DNA from: a virus
Strand: one strand, 5' to 3'
IMG/VR virus record: IMGVR_UViG_3300038629_000353
Span: 1-40,134 of that record
DNA length: 40,134 bases
Shown: positions 28,355 to 37,415 of the stretch, one piece after another
Layout: every line of letters begins with the position of its first letter
Position numbering within the stretch: position 1 is the first letter of the stretch
Notes under the pieces: model-generated
What the model saw: the letters and a program-made list of their open reading frames with translations, nothing else
Database searches by the model: none
What the model was told of the DNA's origin: nothing
Program-made: the position numbers and the translations under genes

Positions 28355-30291
28355 TACGCTCTCCCAGCCGCAGCTCTAAGCCGTGGCATGTAATTCTCAG
28401 GCGACCGCGCTTTGTGACTGAAGCCACCCTTGCTCAGGTTCTTCGCTTTGTGCTTACGCATGTTCTGTCGCATCTCATCCAACCGTTGCGCTCCAGCTTT
28501 GCCGGATCCGTCACCTAAGAGTGCCACCGTTTCTGCGTCTATGACGTACTCACCATCGCTCAGTCGCGCTGGGATGTCGTCGGACCTACCAGTGCCCGGT
28601 CCCTGCGTGTATCCACCAGAAGCGCTCACAGTGGGTATGGCGGACGGTACGTCGGCGTTCTGAGAGAAGTAATCAGCCGCTCCGCCCATGGAGAAGCCAG
28701 TTCCCTGACCCAGCTGTGGAGGAGGTGGCATCCATGTCCCCGTGTTGGGATCGAGATTGTATCCAGCTGCTCGCAGTCGTCCACCGTTACCCCGGACCAT
28801 GTTGGCCGGGACAGGTTGACCTTGTTGCATCAGCGCAGCGATCTGATCCTGTGCACCCAGTCCACCGGTCGGACCTACCGTCGGCGTGCCGGTCTCTCCG
28901 GAGAAAGGATCTGGCGTGACGAAGAGCTGTTCGCCTGACTGTGGTGCTCCCTGCTGCCCGTACCTGTAGTAAGCGTTCGGATCATTGGGACCAATCCACT
29001 GACGATTGCTGTCGTAGATCGGAAGATCTTCCAGCATGCCCGGATCCATCTGCGGAGGTTGACCCTCTTCGTAGTCGCCACTCATTGCACTGGCTCCCAT
29101 CAAGAGAGGCATCCCGTACTTCATCAGTGTGTCCATGCCGCCCGGAGGTGGAGCCGTACCGGGTGCTGGCGTGCCTCCGGCAGGAGTAACAATCGGTGCT
29201 TCCGGAGGACCTGACATCGTAGTGCCGGGTTCACCGTAGCCCGGTGGAGGTGGTGCAGGCGGACCCATCTCACCCGGTGCCAGTCCTTCATCCAGACTCA
29301 CGTTCGCTTGTGCGAGTGCACCCTCGGTGCCCTGCTTTGCGGCTTCACGTGCCATCATAGTTTCTGGCGACGCTTTTTGTGCAAGGATGCCACCCTCAGG
29401 AGGCGCTTCGAGCCCGAACATCTCCTGACCTTTGCCAGCGAGGTTCTCTACCGTCGGCTGCATCATCTGAGTCAGTGCGCCTGACATGGCACCTTCAACG
29501 AAGTCACCACCAGTCAGCTCGGAACCAGCACCACTCGCTAGACTTGAACCAACGATGGCTGCGGTTGAATCAGACAGTCCGGGAGCGATCTCTTTCACCC
29601 AGCCGCCTGCAACGTCACCGAGACCTCCAGCGATAGCACCTGTCATGGCACCGGACATGAAATCACCACCACCGGCAGCGGACATGCCGCCACGCAGCAG
29701 TGCGTTACCTACAATTGCCTGACCAGCACCTGTCACGCCCGGTATCAGACTGCCAACCCACGTGCCGAGTCCGGGAGCGAACATACTCAGTGCGATTGGA
29801 GCAACGATCTGGAAGATCTTGGAACTGAAGACTTTCTTCACTGCCTTCTTCACGCTCTTCCAGATCTTGGAGAAGAATCCGTACTCAGGCATGCCGGTGT
29901 TCGGGTTGATGTCAGCCTTGCCCCACATTCCTTCGAGAACGCCCAACTCTTCAGGCGTCATGTGCACCATCATCGAGTCACCGTTGCGCCCACCTTTACG
30001 TGTCGTCTCGGCAGCTTCTGCCAGACCACCCTCGGCCTTCTCGACGTAGCCACCGATCTCGTAGAGCTTCACCTTCTGAGTTTCTGATGACTTGACGCCA
30101 GCCTTCTTCAACAGTTGTTGCGCAGCGAATGAGTAAAGCAGCTCGGGACCACCCGGCATGGACTCAATCAGCTCCGCAGCATCAACAGTCTCTTGGTCGC
30201 CGCCTTGCTCTGCCAGCATGGAAGCCAGACCTCGTCTTGCACGAATGCCTTCGGCAGCTGTCGGTGCTCTGGAAGTAGTTTCTTTAGCCAT
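28354..30291 (-). CDS. Gly/Ala-rich putative membrane-active virion protein
   Basis: A 645-residue protein. Residues 75-95 hold IGGYVEKAEGGLAE, the shared motif. Residues 135-160 contain a Lys-rich segment (KIWKSVKKAVKKVFSSK). Residues 160-290 are Gly/Ala-rich hydrophobic with repeated G-x3-G and SGAMTGA-like pieces (FMSGAMTGAIAGG, FVEGAMSGALTQ), like tail tape or pore-forming segments. The rest is Pro/Gly-rich, and a C-terminal part has GRSDDIPARLSDGEYVIDAE, which recurs in phage tail proteins. It is likely an ejected pore protein; this is inference. Confidence 0.7.
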   Translation of the reverse strand: MAKETTSRAPTAAEGIRARRGLASMLAEQGGDQETVDAAELIESMPGGPELLYSFAAQQLLKKAGVKSSETQKVKLYEIGGYVEKAEGGLAEAAETTRKGGRNGDSMMVHMTPEELGVLEGMWGKADINPNTGMPEYGFFSKIWKSVKKAVKKVFSSKIFQIVAPIALSMFAPGLGTWVGSLIPGVTGAGQAIVGNALLRGGMSAAGGGDFMSGAMTGAIAGGLGDVAGGWVKEIAPGLSDSTAAIVGSSLASGAGSELTGGDFVEGAMSGALTQMMQPTVENLAGKGQEMFGLEAPPEGGILAQKASPETMMAREAAKQGTEGALAQANVSLDEGLAPGEMGPPAPPPPGYGEPGTTMSGPPEAPIVTPAGGTPAPGTAPPPGGMDTLMKYGMPLLMGASAMSGDYEEGQPPQMDPGMLEDLPIYDSNRQWIGPNDPNAYYRYGQQGAPQSGEQLFVTPDPFSGETGTPTVGPTGGLGAQDQIAALMQQGQPVPANMVRGNGGRLRAAGYNLDPNTGTWMPPPPQLGQGTGFSMGGAADYFSQNADVPSAIPTVSASGGYTQGPGTGRSDDIPARLSDGEYVIDAETVALLGDGSGKAGAQRLDEMRQNMRKHKAKNLSKGGFSHKARSPENYMPRLRAAAGRA

Positions 30292-30295
30292 CGGT

Positions 30296-30562
30296 CTATC
30301 CCGTAAAATTTGTCGTTGAGAACATTCTCATTGCCCATTCTTTCCAGTCGTCATAATCATTTGGATCGGGGACGTCCTGTCCCAATGGATCTGTTCCGCC
30401 GAACACACCGCATGCCCACTCCTGCCACTTCGATGGGTCGTCCAGTCGTTCGAAGTTATCGTCTGAGCCCTGCACTGGATCAGTGAAGAAACCCAGTTGC
30501 CCAGTCATGATGTCAGCCCAGTCGCGTACGTCGTCGAAGCCGCGTGGATCGATGATACTCAT
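30296..30562 (-). CDS. Small acidic virion-region protein
   Basis: An 88-residue acidic protein, Trp- and Asp-rich (MSIIDPRGFDDVRDWAD, DDPSKWQEWACGVFGG, DYDDWKEWAMRMF). The two halves each contain a D-W-x-x-W-A type element, which hints at an internal repeat. Similar short proteins occur next to the propeller protein in marine podoviruses, in my memory. The ATG overlaps the upstream stop (ATGA). No function is known to me. Confidence 0.7.
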   Translation of the reverse strand: MSIIDPRGFDDVRDWADIMTGQLGFFTDPVQGSDDNFERLDDPSKWQEWACGVFGGTDPLGQDVPDPNDYDDWKEWAMRMFSTTNFTG

Positions 30563-32106
30563 GACTCAACCCTGCCGTCGGCTGGCTCGATGTGAGCGTA
30601 GGTCTTACCCAGTTCGAAGTTGCCTCCGCCTGTGTTCGACTCGAACTTGAAGCTCATTAGCCGCCGGATGTCTTTAAATTTAACAGTTTCTTCGTCACTA
30701 CTCGACGGAGTCTCAAATATGGTCTGCGGATCTGAGGTCACGACGGGAGCTTTCGCGTTCGCACGACCCTTCACCTCCACGGTCATGTCACCTGCCTGAA
30801 CGAAGTCAGGTTCGATCCGTGCAATACGCAGAGACTTGTTCGATATGTTCTGGTCGAGCAACGAGAACTCATGCGTTTCGTAGAATGAACGCACTGCACT
30901 GATGTTGCTCAGGCGGATCTTGTCGAACGCCACTTCGTGCTGCCAGAGTGTGCGACCGTTTGCCGTCTCAAAGTTATCGACCATGAAGGGACGCTCGTAC
31001 ACGTCGGCGTAGATGCCTGCGCAGCGTCCTTGATTGAGGTCATCGTTATCAGGCAGCGGTGTGTCGAACCAGTAACCTTCGCGCACGTTGTAAACGATTG
31101 CATGCGTGCACTCGGTCGCACTGCCTCTTGGGTAACACCACCACAGCTCACCGTAGCGTGGGATCTTCATGCCGAAACATTTCTGCCGTGCACTGAAGTT
31201 GATGTTGTCGAAGAACCAGTTCTGATTCATGTTGTTTGGAATCTCTCGCACGACACCGTTGAACATGTACCACCGATCCACTCCGGGCCAGTAATAAATG
31301 CCGTCCATCTCAACGACGCCTTGAGAACTCATGATGGTTGTGCCACGAGCAATAATGTCGTACGCGAAGGCGGGAGTGCTACCTGTCGAAGTGGCACGGA
31401 TGACTGAGTCGAGACCCCAGAACAATGCAGCGGGACCGTTACCCGATCCGCGAAGAGGCATGCCCTTCACGATCTTCTGCGTGCCAATGTTGATAGCAAC
31501 AGGTGCCACAGAAAGATTGTTGGCTTGCGACTGGAGGATGAGTCCGTCACTGCCAAAGGTCCAAATGTACACACCGCTGACCACGAGGCCTCCACTGACA
31601 GGACCCTCAGCACCACCATTCCAATCCGCATGGAGTCCCGTCGTGTTAAGCACGGTGGAAGCTTCGATGGAATCGAGGTACAGAGTTCCCGCTATGGAGT
31701 TGTCGATGTTCGCAGCGTTCGGCGGAGCGAGTGCCATCAGCACGTGGTTACCGGTGCCGCTGGTGTCAGCAAAGATGTCGAACTGCCACAGGTTGTCGAG
31801 GTTTGCCGCGAAGCCTGCCGGTGTCCGATCATTAAACGTGTTCAGTGATCCTTGTGACACTTGGTACTGGCCGAGAGTGTTCGGGTGACCAAGGTGCAGG
31901 TACTGAATGTTGTCAGAAGAAAACGAATGCATACCGCGTGTAATTTCAGGCACGGTGTCGGTGACCTGCTGATAGCCGCCAATCTTTTTCGGTTTGCCAC
32001 GCTGGAACCTGCACCACTGACCATCGAGGTAGTGCTCGCTATCGAAACGCGTCCCGTCCCGTTTAATACCGGGGGCAGACGCTAGCAATGCGGGTTGTTC
32101 AGGCAA
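30559..32106 (-). CDS. Beta-propeller-like tail/stabilisation protein
   Basis: A 515-residue beta-rich protein. The opening SAPGIKRDGTRFDSEHYLDG followed by WCRFQRGKPKKIGGYQ, and repeated W/Y-x-x-F/W blades, resemble phage tail or head-closure beta-propeller proteins (P22 gp10-like packaged-DNA stabilisation type); this is a fold-level guess. The start chosen is a TTG at 32106 because GGAGGAATATC sits exactly before it; a GTG at 32130 is in frame but has no site. Its start overlaps the previous stop by 8 bp. It lies among fibre and internal proteins, as expected for a tail part. Confidence 0.68.
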   Translation of the reverse strand: MPEQPALLASAPGIKRDGTRFDSEHYLDGQWCRFQRGKPKKIGGYQQVTDTVPEITRGMHSFSSDNIQYLHLGHPNTLGQYQVSQGSLNTFNDRTPAGFAANLDNLWQFDIFADTSGTGNHVLMALAPPNAANIDNSIAGTLYLDSIEASTVLNTTGLHADWNGGAEGPVSGGLVVSGVYIWTFGSDGLILQSQANNLSVAPVAINIGTQKIVKGMPLRGSGNGPAALFWGLDSVIRATSTGSTPAFAYDIIARGTTIMSSQGVVEMDGIYYWPGVDRWYMFNGVVREIPNNMNQNWFFDNINFSARQKCFGMKIPRYGELWWCYPRGSATECTHAIVYNVREGYWFDTPLPDNDDLNQGRCAGIYADVYERPFMVDNFETANGRTLWQHEVAFDKIRLSNISAVRSFYETHEFSLLDQNISNKSLRIARIEPDFVQAGDMTVEVKGRANAKAPVVTSDPQTIFETPSSSDEETVKFKDIRRLMSFKFESNTGGGNFELGKTYAHIEPADGRVES

Positions 32107-32476
32107 GATATTCCTCCGGTCGTAAAGCACGCAGCTCGCTCGGATCTTTGAGTACCTGCTTACACGTATCGCACGTGAACAACTGCAAAGGATCTGGGTT
32201 GGTATTGTCTAACAGTTTTGCATGGTAAGCATCCAACACCTCACCATCCTCAGGCCAGTGATCATAGAACAGCGCAATCAGCTCGCAACCTTCTGAACCG
32301 GTGTGCTTGAGCGGCACCATCTCCCTGATGTGCTTCGTAGTAAACACGTTCTCCATCCACGGTTTAATCGTGACTCCCTTCTTCAATTGGGTATCAGACT
32401 CATCGAGAGCACGCTGCATGGTCTCTCGCATTTCTATCGAGATCCCTTTGGGGAGTGCTTTTACAATCGCAACCAT
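32099..32476 (-). CDS. Small protein between fibre and propeller genes
   Basis: A 125-residue protein, MVAIVKALPKGISIE to PEEYLA, with a C-terminal CDTCKQ pair that could be redox-active or part of a half zinc site. The ATG overlaps the fibre stop (TAATG) and has no clear site of its own, so it is probably coupled. Its last codons carry the ribosome site of the next gene. Position suggests a tail or fibre-assembly role. I do not recognise the family. Confidence 0.68.
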   Translation of the reverse strand: MVAIVKALPKGISIEMRETMQRALDESDTQLKKGVTIKPWMENVFTTKHIREMVPLKHTGSEGCELIALFYDHWPEDGEVLDAYHAKLLDNTNPDPLQLFTCDTCKQVLKDPSELRALRPEEYLA

Positions 32477-34842
32477 TATGTATCTGTCCGAGTGAATCGT
32501 AGCCAGCTGTTTTCAGCAAACGATGTCGTACCTGTGGCGACGACCTGAGCCCACTGAGTAGTCAGAGTGATTGGGCTTGTAATAATCTCGCAGTTGCCAT
32601 TGAGCCAACCAACACCTTCTCCAGTGTTGAGTGATGTAATCAATGCTCCAGTTGATCCATCTAGGGTAGTAAAGTATGTGTCCGCATTCGATGGGCTTGT
32701 TCCAGTGTTCGCCCGGTAAGTAAACGTGTAGGGAGCACCTGCAAACGAGCCTCCGGTATCGGTCCAACGGAATTTGAAACCAGCTGAAGCGTTAGTGACT
32801 CCATACTGGAAAAATCCGGAAAGCCCCCAACGACCTACAGCTAATACAATGTTGATCAGGTGGTTGTCGTTCTGGTACGTGGTTGAAGCAACGACATTTT
32901 CATTCGCTGTCTTCACAGCTTGCACAACTGAAGGACTATCGCTGACTGTTAGGACACGTTCGAAGCCTCCACCAGTCAACGTGTTGTTGACCTCGAAGCC
33001 ACCATTAGCTAGTGATGCACTGCGTGCAATCTCACCATCACCTTTCCAGAACAGATGACAACCTGTGTTTGGATTCATCTCCAACATCGAGACGGTAGCG
33101 GTGATGCTATCCTCGCCTTGGAAGGTAATAGTCTGTTGTGCCAGATTCTCAAAGATGAGTTCATCGCTGCCGCCATAGCCAATGGATGCGCGGTTTGCGT
33201 AAGCCGTAGTCGTCAATTGAATGCTTGCGTTGTTATTGGCACTACCACGAACTTGAAGGCCAGACAGAATACGAAGCCTATTGCCTATCAAAATCTCTGC
33301 ACTGGCATGGTTGGTGAAGATCTCGATGGTGCCATCTGCATGGTTGATCGAGTTGGTGATGAACATCTCTTGCGAGAAGGAGTTCCAACCGATGTAACCG
33401 ACGACCGTCTCATCCTGCCACGTGAATTGCAGCCGACGAGGTACTGAGTCCGAGTCACCAACACTGCGTAGCTGTACGTTACTGCTACCAGCAGCAAATA
33501 CTGCAATGTTGCCACCGCTATCGACCAAGCTATCAGGTGAAGGCACCACGTCCTCGATGAGGAACTTACGCATCGCGCCTGCGTCTGCATCCCAGATACC
33601 AACAAAGTCTGCTGCAGTATCGATGACCGTCTCTGCTGTCAGGTTATCGACGTCCAACAAGAGCTGCATATTAGCTGTGAGATCACCACCACCGGCTAGA
33701 CCGGAGAGTGCTTGCGTCTCAATCAAGATGCCGTCGAACGCAGCATTCAAATTCGTACGTGCGCCCGATGCTGTCGTCGCACTCGTACCACCCTGACCGA
33801 TGGTGATCGGGAATGCCACACTGGTAGATGACGTCGCGTTGATTACGTCAGTGCCATCGCAATAAACAATTACGCTCTGCCCTTGTGGGATGGTTATTCC
33901 TGCGCCTGCTGCAGTGACGACCTCCAATGAGAAAGCTCCACTCGTCTGATTATCTGCCCAGTACTGCTGCGTCGTATTGGGTACAACGATGCGTCGGTTA
34001 CCCGTCAGTGCGCCCGTGAATCGATACGAGATCCTGTCGAGGTTTGCACCAGAGAGTACGAAGTCACCAGAGCCCGGTACCGCAAGCGACACGAAGTCGA
34101 ACGCAATGGTCGAGCCGGAGCTAAGCCCGATGGTGTAATAGTCGGTGCCATCCGTGAAGAAGAATGCACTGTCGTTTGGATCGAGGTTAATACTTGCGCC
34201 ACCATCGATCTGACCAGACGGAGGCAACACATTGAGCGTGCCACTACCAGAGTTACGGATCATGCAGAACCAGTTGTTGAAAACTGTTCCTGCTGACGGC
34301 AAGTTCGCGGTACCTGCACCTGCCGTGTAGATCAAGCACTTCGCTCGATCACCGTCAACCACATCAAAAGGTGTCGCAGCTTCTTCATCGGAGTCGATGA
34401 TCTGTTCGAGCAGACCAAAAGCAGCAGCCTGCAAACCTGAACCAGCTAACGCAGCAGCAGACGCCAGTGTTGTGGCTGCTCCCAGTTGAAAGCCCGACCA
34501 TATGCCAGCCTCGGTCGAGTTATCAGTCAGTACGATGACCCACTGCGTGCCGTTCGTTGCGAACTGGATGACACCACCCGTAGCATCACGCAACGTGAAG
34601 TCATCACCTATCGCACTGATGGTTGTCTTGTTGCCTGTGCTCACAGAACGAGCGTCAGGCATGTCGATGTTGAGACCGAGTACCGAAGCATTAATGTCGA
34701 GGAAGTCTGCTACAACATCGTTCCCTTCAATTTGCTGCTCACGCGGCCAGACAAGTTGGACGTCAATAGCCGTTGTGATTTCGAGGTAGCTCGTCTGCGA
34801 GGGGAAGATCAACTCTCCACCAAATACGTTTGTGTAACCCAT
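32476..34842 (-). CDS. Tail fibre / receptor-binding protein
   Basis: A 788-residue beta-rich protein. The N-terminal part (GELIFPSQTSYLEITTAIDV) resembles the start of many phage fibres, followed by Gly/Ser/Thr-rich repeats. GQGGTSATTASGARTNLNAA (about residues 350-369) is the common phage fibre motif (GGTGATTAAGARTNL). The C-terminal half has no recognisable chaperone or hydrolase and probably binds the receptor. AGGGAGAACGTCTG precedes the ATG, which overlaps the upstream stop. It is the longer of two fibre-like genes in the window. Confidence 0.85.
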   Translation of the reverse strand: MGYTNVFGGELIFPSQTSYLEITTAIDVQLVWPREQQIEGNDVVADFLDINASVLGLNIDMPDARSVSTGNKTTISAIGDDFTLRDATGGVIQFATNGTQWVIVLTDNSTEAGIWSGFQLGAATTLASAAALAGSGLQAAAFGLLEQIIDSDEEAATPFDVVDGDRAKCLIYTAGAGTANLPSAGTVFNNWFCMIRNSGSGTLNVLPPSGQIDGGASINLDPNDSAFFFTDGTDYYTIGLSSGSTIAFDFVSLAVPGSGDFVLSGANLDRISYRFTGALTGNRRIVVPNTTQQYWADNQTSGAFSLEVVTAAGAGITIPQGQSVIVYCDGTDVINATSSTSVAFPITIGQGGTSATTASGARTNLNAAFDGILIETQALSGLAGGGDLTANMQLLLDVDNLTAETVIDTAADFVGIWDADAGAMRKFLIEDVVPSPDSLVDSGGNIAVFAAGSSNVQLRSVGDSDSVPRRLQFTWQDETVVGYIGWNSFSQEMFITNSINHADGTIEIFTNHASAEILIGNRLRILSGLQVRGSANNNASIQLTTTAYANRASIGYGGSDELIFENLAQQTITFQGEDSITATVSMLEMNPNTGCHLFWKGDGEIARSASLANGGFEVNNTLTGGGFERVLTVSDSPSVVQAVKTANENVVASTTYQNDNHLINIVLAVGRWGLSGFFQYGVTNASAGFKFRWTDTGGSFAGAPYTFTYRANTGTSPSNADTYFTTLDGSTGALITSLNTGEGVGWLNGNCEIITSPITLTTQWAQVVATGTTSFAENSWLRFTRTDT

Positions 34843-35486
34843 CAGACGTTCTCCCTCGTAACGTTCCTATCGATGATGCGTTTCATGTCTTGCCCTTCAA
34901 GAATCGCAACGTCCTTTTCGTAAATCGCTTCCCACGTTGCGATGCGTTCGTCGTTCTTTAAAAATGGAGTTGCCTGCAGGAGCGCGCCATGAAGTAGGGC
35001 GTTCGGGGCAAAGTCCGACGACCAATTCGTTTGGTTGACGCTATCCAGTAGCGCAGGCAACTCCCAGTAATTGACCTCGAATGGATATGCGAAGTCAGCT
35101 GTCGGAGCGATCAGCCAGTTGAAGTAATCGTAGTCAGCGTAGAACTTCGGCTGAGCAGTCAAATCTTCATCCGGCCAATAGCGCCGACAGTACTCGTAGC
35201 TTCGGGCAAACAAGGGGGTGCGTACCTGTGTTGCGCCCACACCGAAGTTGATGCTGATAGTGTCACGCCAGCGATCAGGCTTAGGTATTACCGATTGTCC
35301 AACACCTAACGTGTCTGTGACCACAGTCACGAAGCCGAGGATCTTCAACCGGTTTGCCAACTCACGCTCAGCCAGATTAATAAGGCTGGGCAGTTGGTCG
35401 AATACGGTTGGATCGACAGCTGTGCCTCGCTCCAGATAGGCCCGAAGGTCTGCCTGTAGTGAGTCGAATGTCATCGAGACCGGCAT
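34842..35486 (-). CDS. Head-tail adaptor-like protein
   Basis: A 214-residue protein similar to podovirus adaptor proteins (P22 gp4/SU10-like). Features: SLQADLRAYLERG at the start, LPSLINLAERELANRL (helix), and the segment YEYCRRYWPDEDLTAQPKFY followed by DYDYFNWLIAPT and YPFEVNYW, which I recall from this family. It would link portal and tail. AGGAGTAGCTA precedes the ATG. Its place between lysis genes and a fibre, without a portal gene nearby, means the head genes are outside the window. Confidence 0.65.
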   Translation of the reverse strand: MPVSMTFDSLQADLRAYLERGTAVDPTVFDQLPSLINLAERELANRLKILGFVTVVTDTLGVGQSVIPKPDRWRDTISINFGVGATQVRTPLFARSYEYCRRYWPDEDLTAQPKFYADYDYFNWLIAPTADFAYPFEVNYWELPALLDSVNQTNWSSDFAPNALLHGALLQATPFLKNDERIATWEAIYEKDVAILEGQDMKRIIDRNVTRENV

Positions 35487-35496
35487 TAGCTACTCC

Positions 35497-35970
35497 TTAC
35501 GCGTTGGGATCGACGACGGGGGCGTCATCATCCGGCAACGTATCTTCTGCGGGTGAAGCTGGTTCAGGGTCAACGGAGTCGGTTGGTACTTCGTCGTCCA
35601 CAGTTTCTTCCGTCTCTGGTTCGAGTGGGTTGCCCCCTCGGTCCACGGGAACAAACTCAGGTTCCTCTTCTTCAAGAAGCTCCTCCTTCGCTGCCTGCAA
35701 ACGTGCATGCGCATCGTCAGATCTGGCACGCATGACGTCCCACTCACCGGCAGTAGGTGCTCTACCTTTTGCAGCCATCTCTTCGATGGTTTCAGTGAAC
35801 GCTTTGAGATCGTCGAGCGCGTCGTCACCCTGTGTAATTAGGGCACCGAGTATGCCGAGTAGCTCGGAGGCTTGGCCTAACCGCACGCTACTGCCACCAC
35901 CCAATGCAGGGTTGGACAACACCGTACTCAGACCGTTGATTGCGAGTATTGCTAGTGAGATTGGATCCAT
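35497..35970 (-). CDS. Acidic-tailed small protein, unknown function
   Basis: A 157-residue protein. The first 45 residues (MDPISLAILAINGLSTVLS, then ELLGILGALI) are hydrophobic and amphipathic, the middle is a helix, and the last 60 residues are Glu/Asp/Pro-rich (EELLEEEEPEF, then DDEVPTDSVDPEP). GGAGCACAATAACA precedes the ATG. It sits between the lysis genes and the adaptor-like gene. It may be a small virion or assembly protein; I do not recognise it. Confidence 0.68.
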   Translation of the reverse strand: MDPISLAILAINGLSTVLSNPALGGGSSVRLGQASELLGILGALITQGDDALDDLKAFTETIEEMAAKGRAPTAGEWDVMRARSDDAHARLQAAKEELLEEEEPEFVPVDRGGNPLEPETEETVDDEVPTDSVDPEPASPAEDTLPDDDAPVVDPNA

Positions 35971-35972
35971 TG

Positions 35973-36380
35973 TTATTGTGCTCCTTTGATGTTACGAATT
36001 ATTTCGTTTATCAGGGGAGCTAACTTTGTAATCCAATCATCAAGTTCCCTCGACGCACTGAGTAAGCGCTGTTCGCTTGTTTCTCCCGCGTCGAATTCGC
36101 CCTTAATAATTAGAAATGCCGTGTAGGCGTCCAACAAACTGTCGGCCACCGGCTTCGCTCGTTCCTCTGCCTGAATGATGCGTAATTTGACACCGCGAGG
36201 GATAGCTGGATCTTCAGCAAGATCAGCCGCCTTTTCTTGTACGATGACAAACGTGCCGTAAGCAGCATACGCTCGCTGCTCAGATGTTTCCGCTGCCGCA
36301 AGAGGGTTCGCGGACTGACATCCTGCAAGAGCAAAGAGCCAGAGCATTAACCATGCGTAGCGGTAGTCGAGTTTCCTCAT
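35973..36380 (-). CDS. Lipoprotein, candidate o-spanin
   Basis: A 135-residue protein with a lipoprotein signal: basic MRKLDYRY, hydrophobic AWLMLWLFALAG, and the lipobox LAGC with Cys at residue 21. The mature part is helical and Ala/Glu-rich. GGAGGTATATAG precedes the chosen ATG at 36380; an ATG five codons earlier is worse placed. Because it follows holin, endolysin and an i-spanin-like gene, an outer-membrane spanin is likely. It is longer than a typical Rz1 (about 60), so another lipoprotein role is possible. Confidence 0.68.
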   Translation of the reverse strand: MRKLDYRYAWLMLWLFALAGCQSANPLAAAETSEQRAYAAYGTFVIVQEKAADLAEDPAIPRGVKLRIIQAEERAKPVADSLLDAYTAFLIIKGEFDAGETSEQRLLSASRELDDWITKLAPLINEIIRNIKGAQ

Positions 36381-36381
36381 T

Positions 36382-36612
36382 CTATATACCTCCATCTCCG
36401 GTGCCGGAAATTTTATTCACCGTACGCCGCACCGTGAGCGCTTGGTAATCTTTCAGAAATGCAATTGCTGCACCACCCAGAAGAGAGACCCACGTTGCCG
36501 TTGATAGATCGGCGAACGTCATGTCTGGGTTGTTAGTGAACAGTGTCACAACGCTTGATCCGAATAGAATCAGCGCTGCAATGAGTGCCCCTGTGAGAGT
36601 GTTAACGTTCAT
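36382..36612 (-). CDS. Holin-like protein, two membrane helices
   Basis: A 76-residue protein with two hydrophobic segments, GALIAALILFGSSVVTLF (residues about 7-24) and STATWVSLLGGAAIAFL (about 36-53), then a basic C-terminal tail (TVRRTVNK). Size, topology and position next to a lysozyme-like gene fit a phage holin. GGAGGAAAGGTC precedes the ATG at 36612, which fixes the start. It overlaps the endolysin gene by 11 bp, so both are probably made together. Confidence 0.78.
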   Translation of the reverse strand: MNVNTLTGALIAALILFGSSVVTLFTNNPDMTFADLSTATWVSLLGGAAIAFLKDYQALTVRRTVNKISGTGDGGI

Positions 36613-37060
36613 GACCTTTCCTCCAGCTATTGATGTACTCGTCCGTCGTGCCACGTCCGAGATCTGTGTTGTAGTGCTCCTTCCAATAAGCAGCCTGATG
36701 TTTCAGGTCTCCTGCTTGCGGGAGTGGAGCGCGCACACGCCTGTAATGCACACGACACATCGCAACTGCGTACTTCAAATTCCAGATCAGCTCTCGCGAA
36801 TCCGGACCTCCGATCTCAGACACAGCTGCTGCCAGTCTGTCACGGTACTGCAGGTAGTTATTCCAGATGTCATCATGCGTTGTGGGCTCCATCTGGCACA
36901 CGCCCAACGCTGGACCGCTGCCCAGTTGCTTGATGTAAATAAGTCTCGACTCTTGAAGACATGTGCCCAGCACCAGCTCGCAAGCTGCTGTCGAATACAA
37001 GCCCAGATCTTCGAGAGTCGGCTCGATGATCAGGTCAATAAATTGTTCGCGATCAATCAT
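36602..37060 (-). CDS. Lysozyme-like endolysin
   Basis: A 152-residue protein resembling a lysozyme or transglycosylase-type endolysin. The segment LVLGTCLQESRL gives a candidate catalytic Glu in the family pattern (E-S at about 37-38), followed by GPALGVCQMEP, the G-x-x-Q-M-E element typical of the lysozyme superfamily. The C-terminal helix bundle is rich in Trp, Tyr and Arg. It would cleave peptidoglycan. It is flanked by a holin-like and an i-spanin-like gene, which supports the role. The start overlaps the previous stop (ATGA); no strong site is visible. Confidence 0.8.
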   Translation of the reverse strand: MIDREQFIDLIIEPTLEDLGLYSTAACELVLGTCLQESRLIYIKQLGSGPALGVCQMEPTTHDDIWNNYLQYRDRLAAAVSEIGGPDSRELIWNLKYAVAMCRVHYRRVRAPLPQAGDLKHQAAYWKEHYNTDLGRGTTDEYINSWRKGHER

Positions 37061-37404
37061 GATGTGTTTTCAGGTTCCAGTTGCTCTTTCGCTTCTTTCA
37101 ATGCTTCCAGCTCGATCTCCAGATCAGTCAGGTACTCCGCATCATCCGAAGTCCAGTCGGTGTCCTGACGTTGCCGGAACTTCAACGCCGCGATCTCTTT
37201 ACGCAGTGAGTTGATGTCACGTGTAAGCAGCACCGAGAACGCAGACTTAATTGGCTGCGCCTGCTGTTGTGCAATCTCCTTGAAGTCTTCAGCCAATGCA
37301 GACGAGATGAGTGGCTTGCCGACGTACCACAGAACGGGGATCACAACCGCGAGAGACGCAACGGTGCTAAAAATTGTGCTTATTGAAACTTCTCTCGCAG
37401 CCAT
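37057..37404 (-). CDS. i-spanin-like membrane/coiled-coil protein
   Basis: A 115-residue protein with one N-terminal membrane segment (IFSTVASLAVVIPVLWYVGK, residues about 11-30) and a long charged coiled coil (residues 65-110, SLRKEIAALKF, then EIELEALKEAKEQLE). This is the layout of an Rz-like inner-membrane spanin. AGGATC precedes the ATG. Together with the lipoprotein at 35973-36380 it could form a two-part spanin. A scaffold-like role cannot be excluded. Confidence 0.7.
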   Translation of the reverse strand: MAAREVSISTIFSTVASLAVVIPVLWYVGKPLISSALAEDFKEIAQQQAQPIKSAFSVLLTRDINSLRKEIAALKFRQRQDTDWTSDDAEYLTDLEIELEALKEAKEQLEPENTS

Positions 37405-37415
37405 GATCCTATCCC

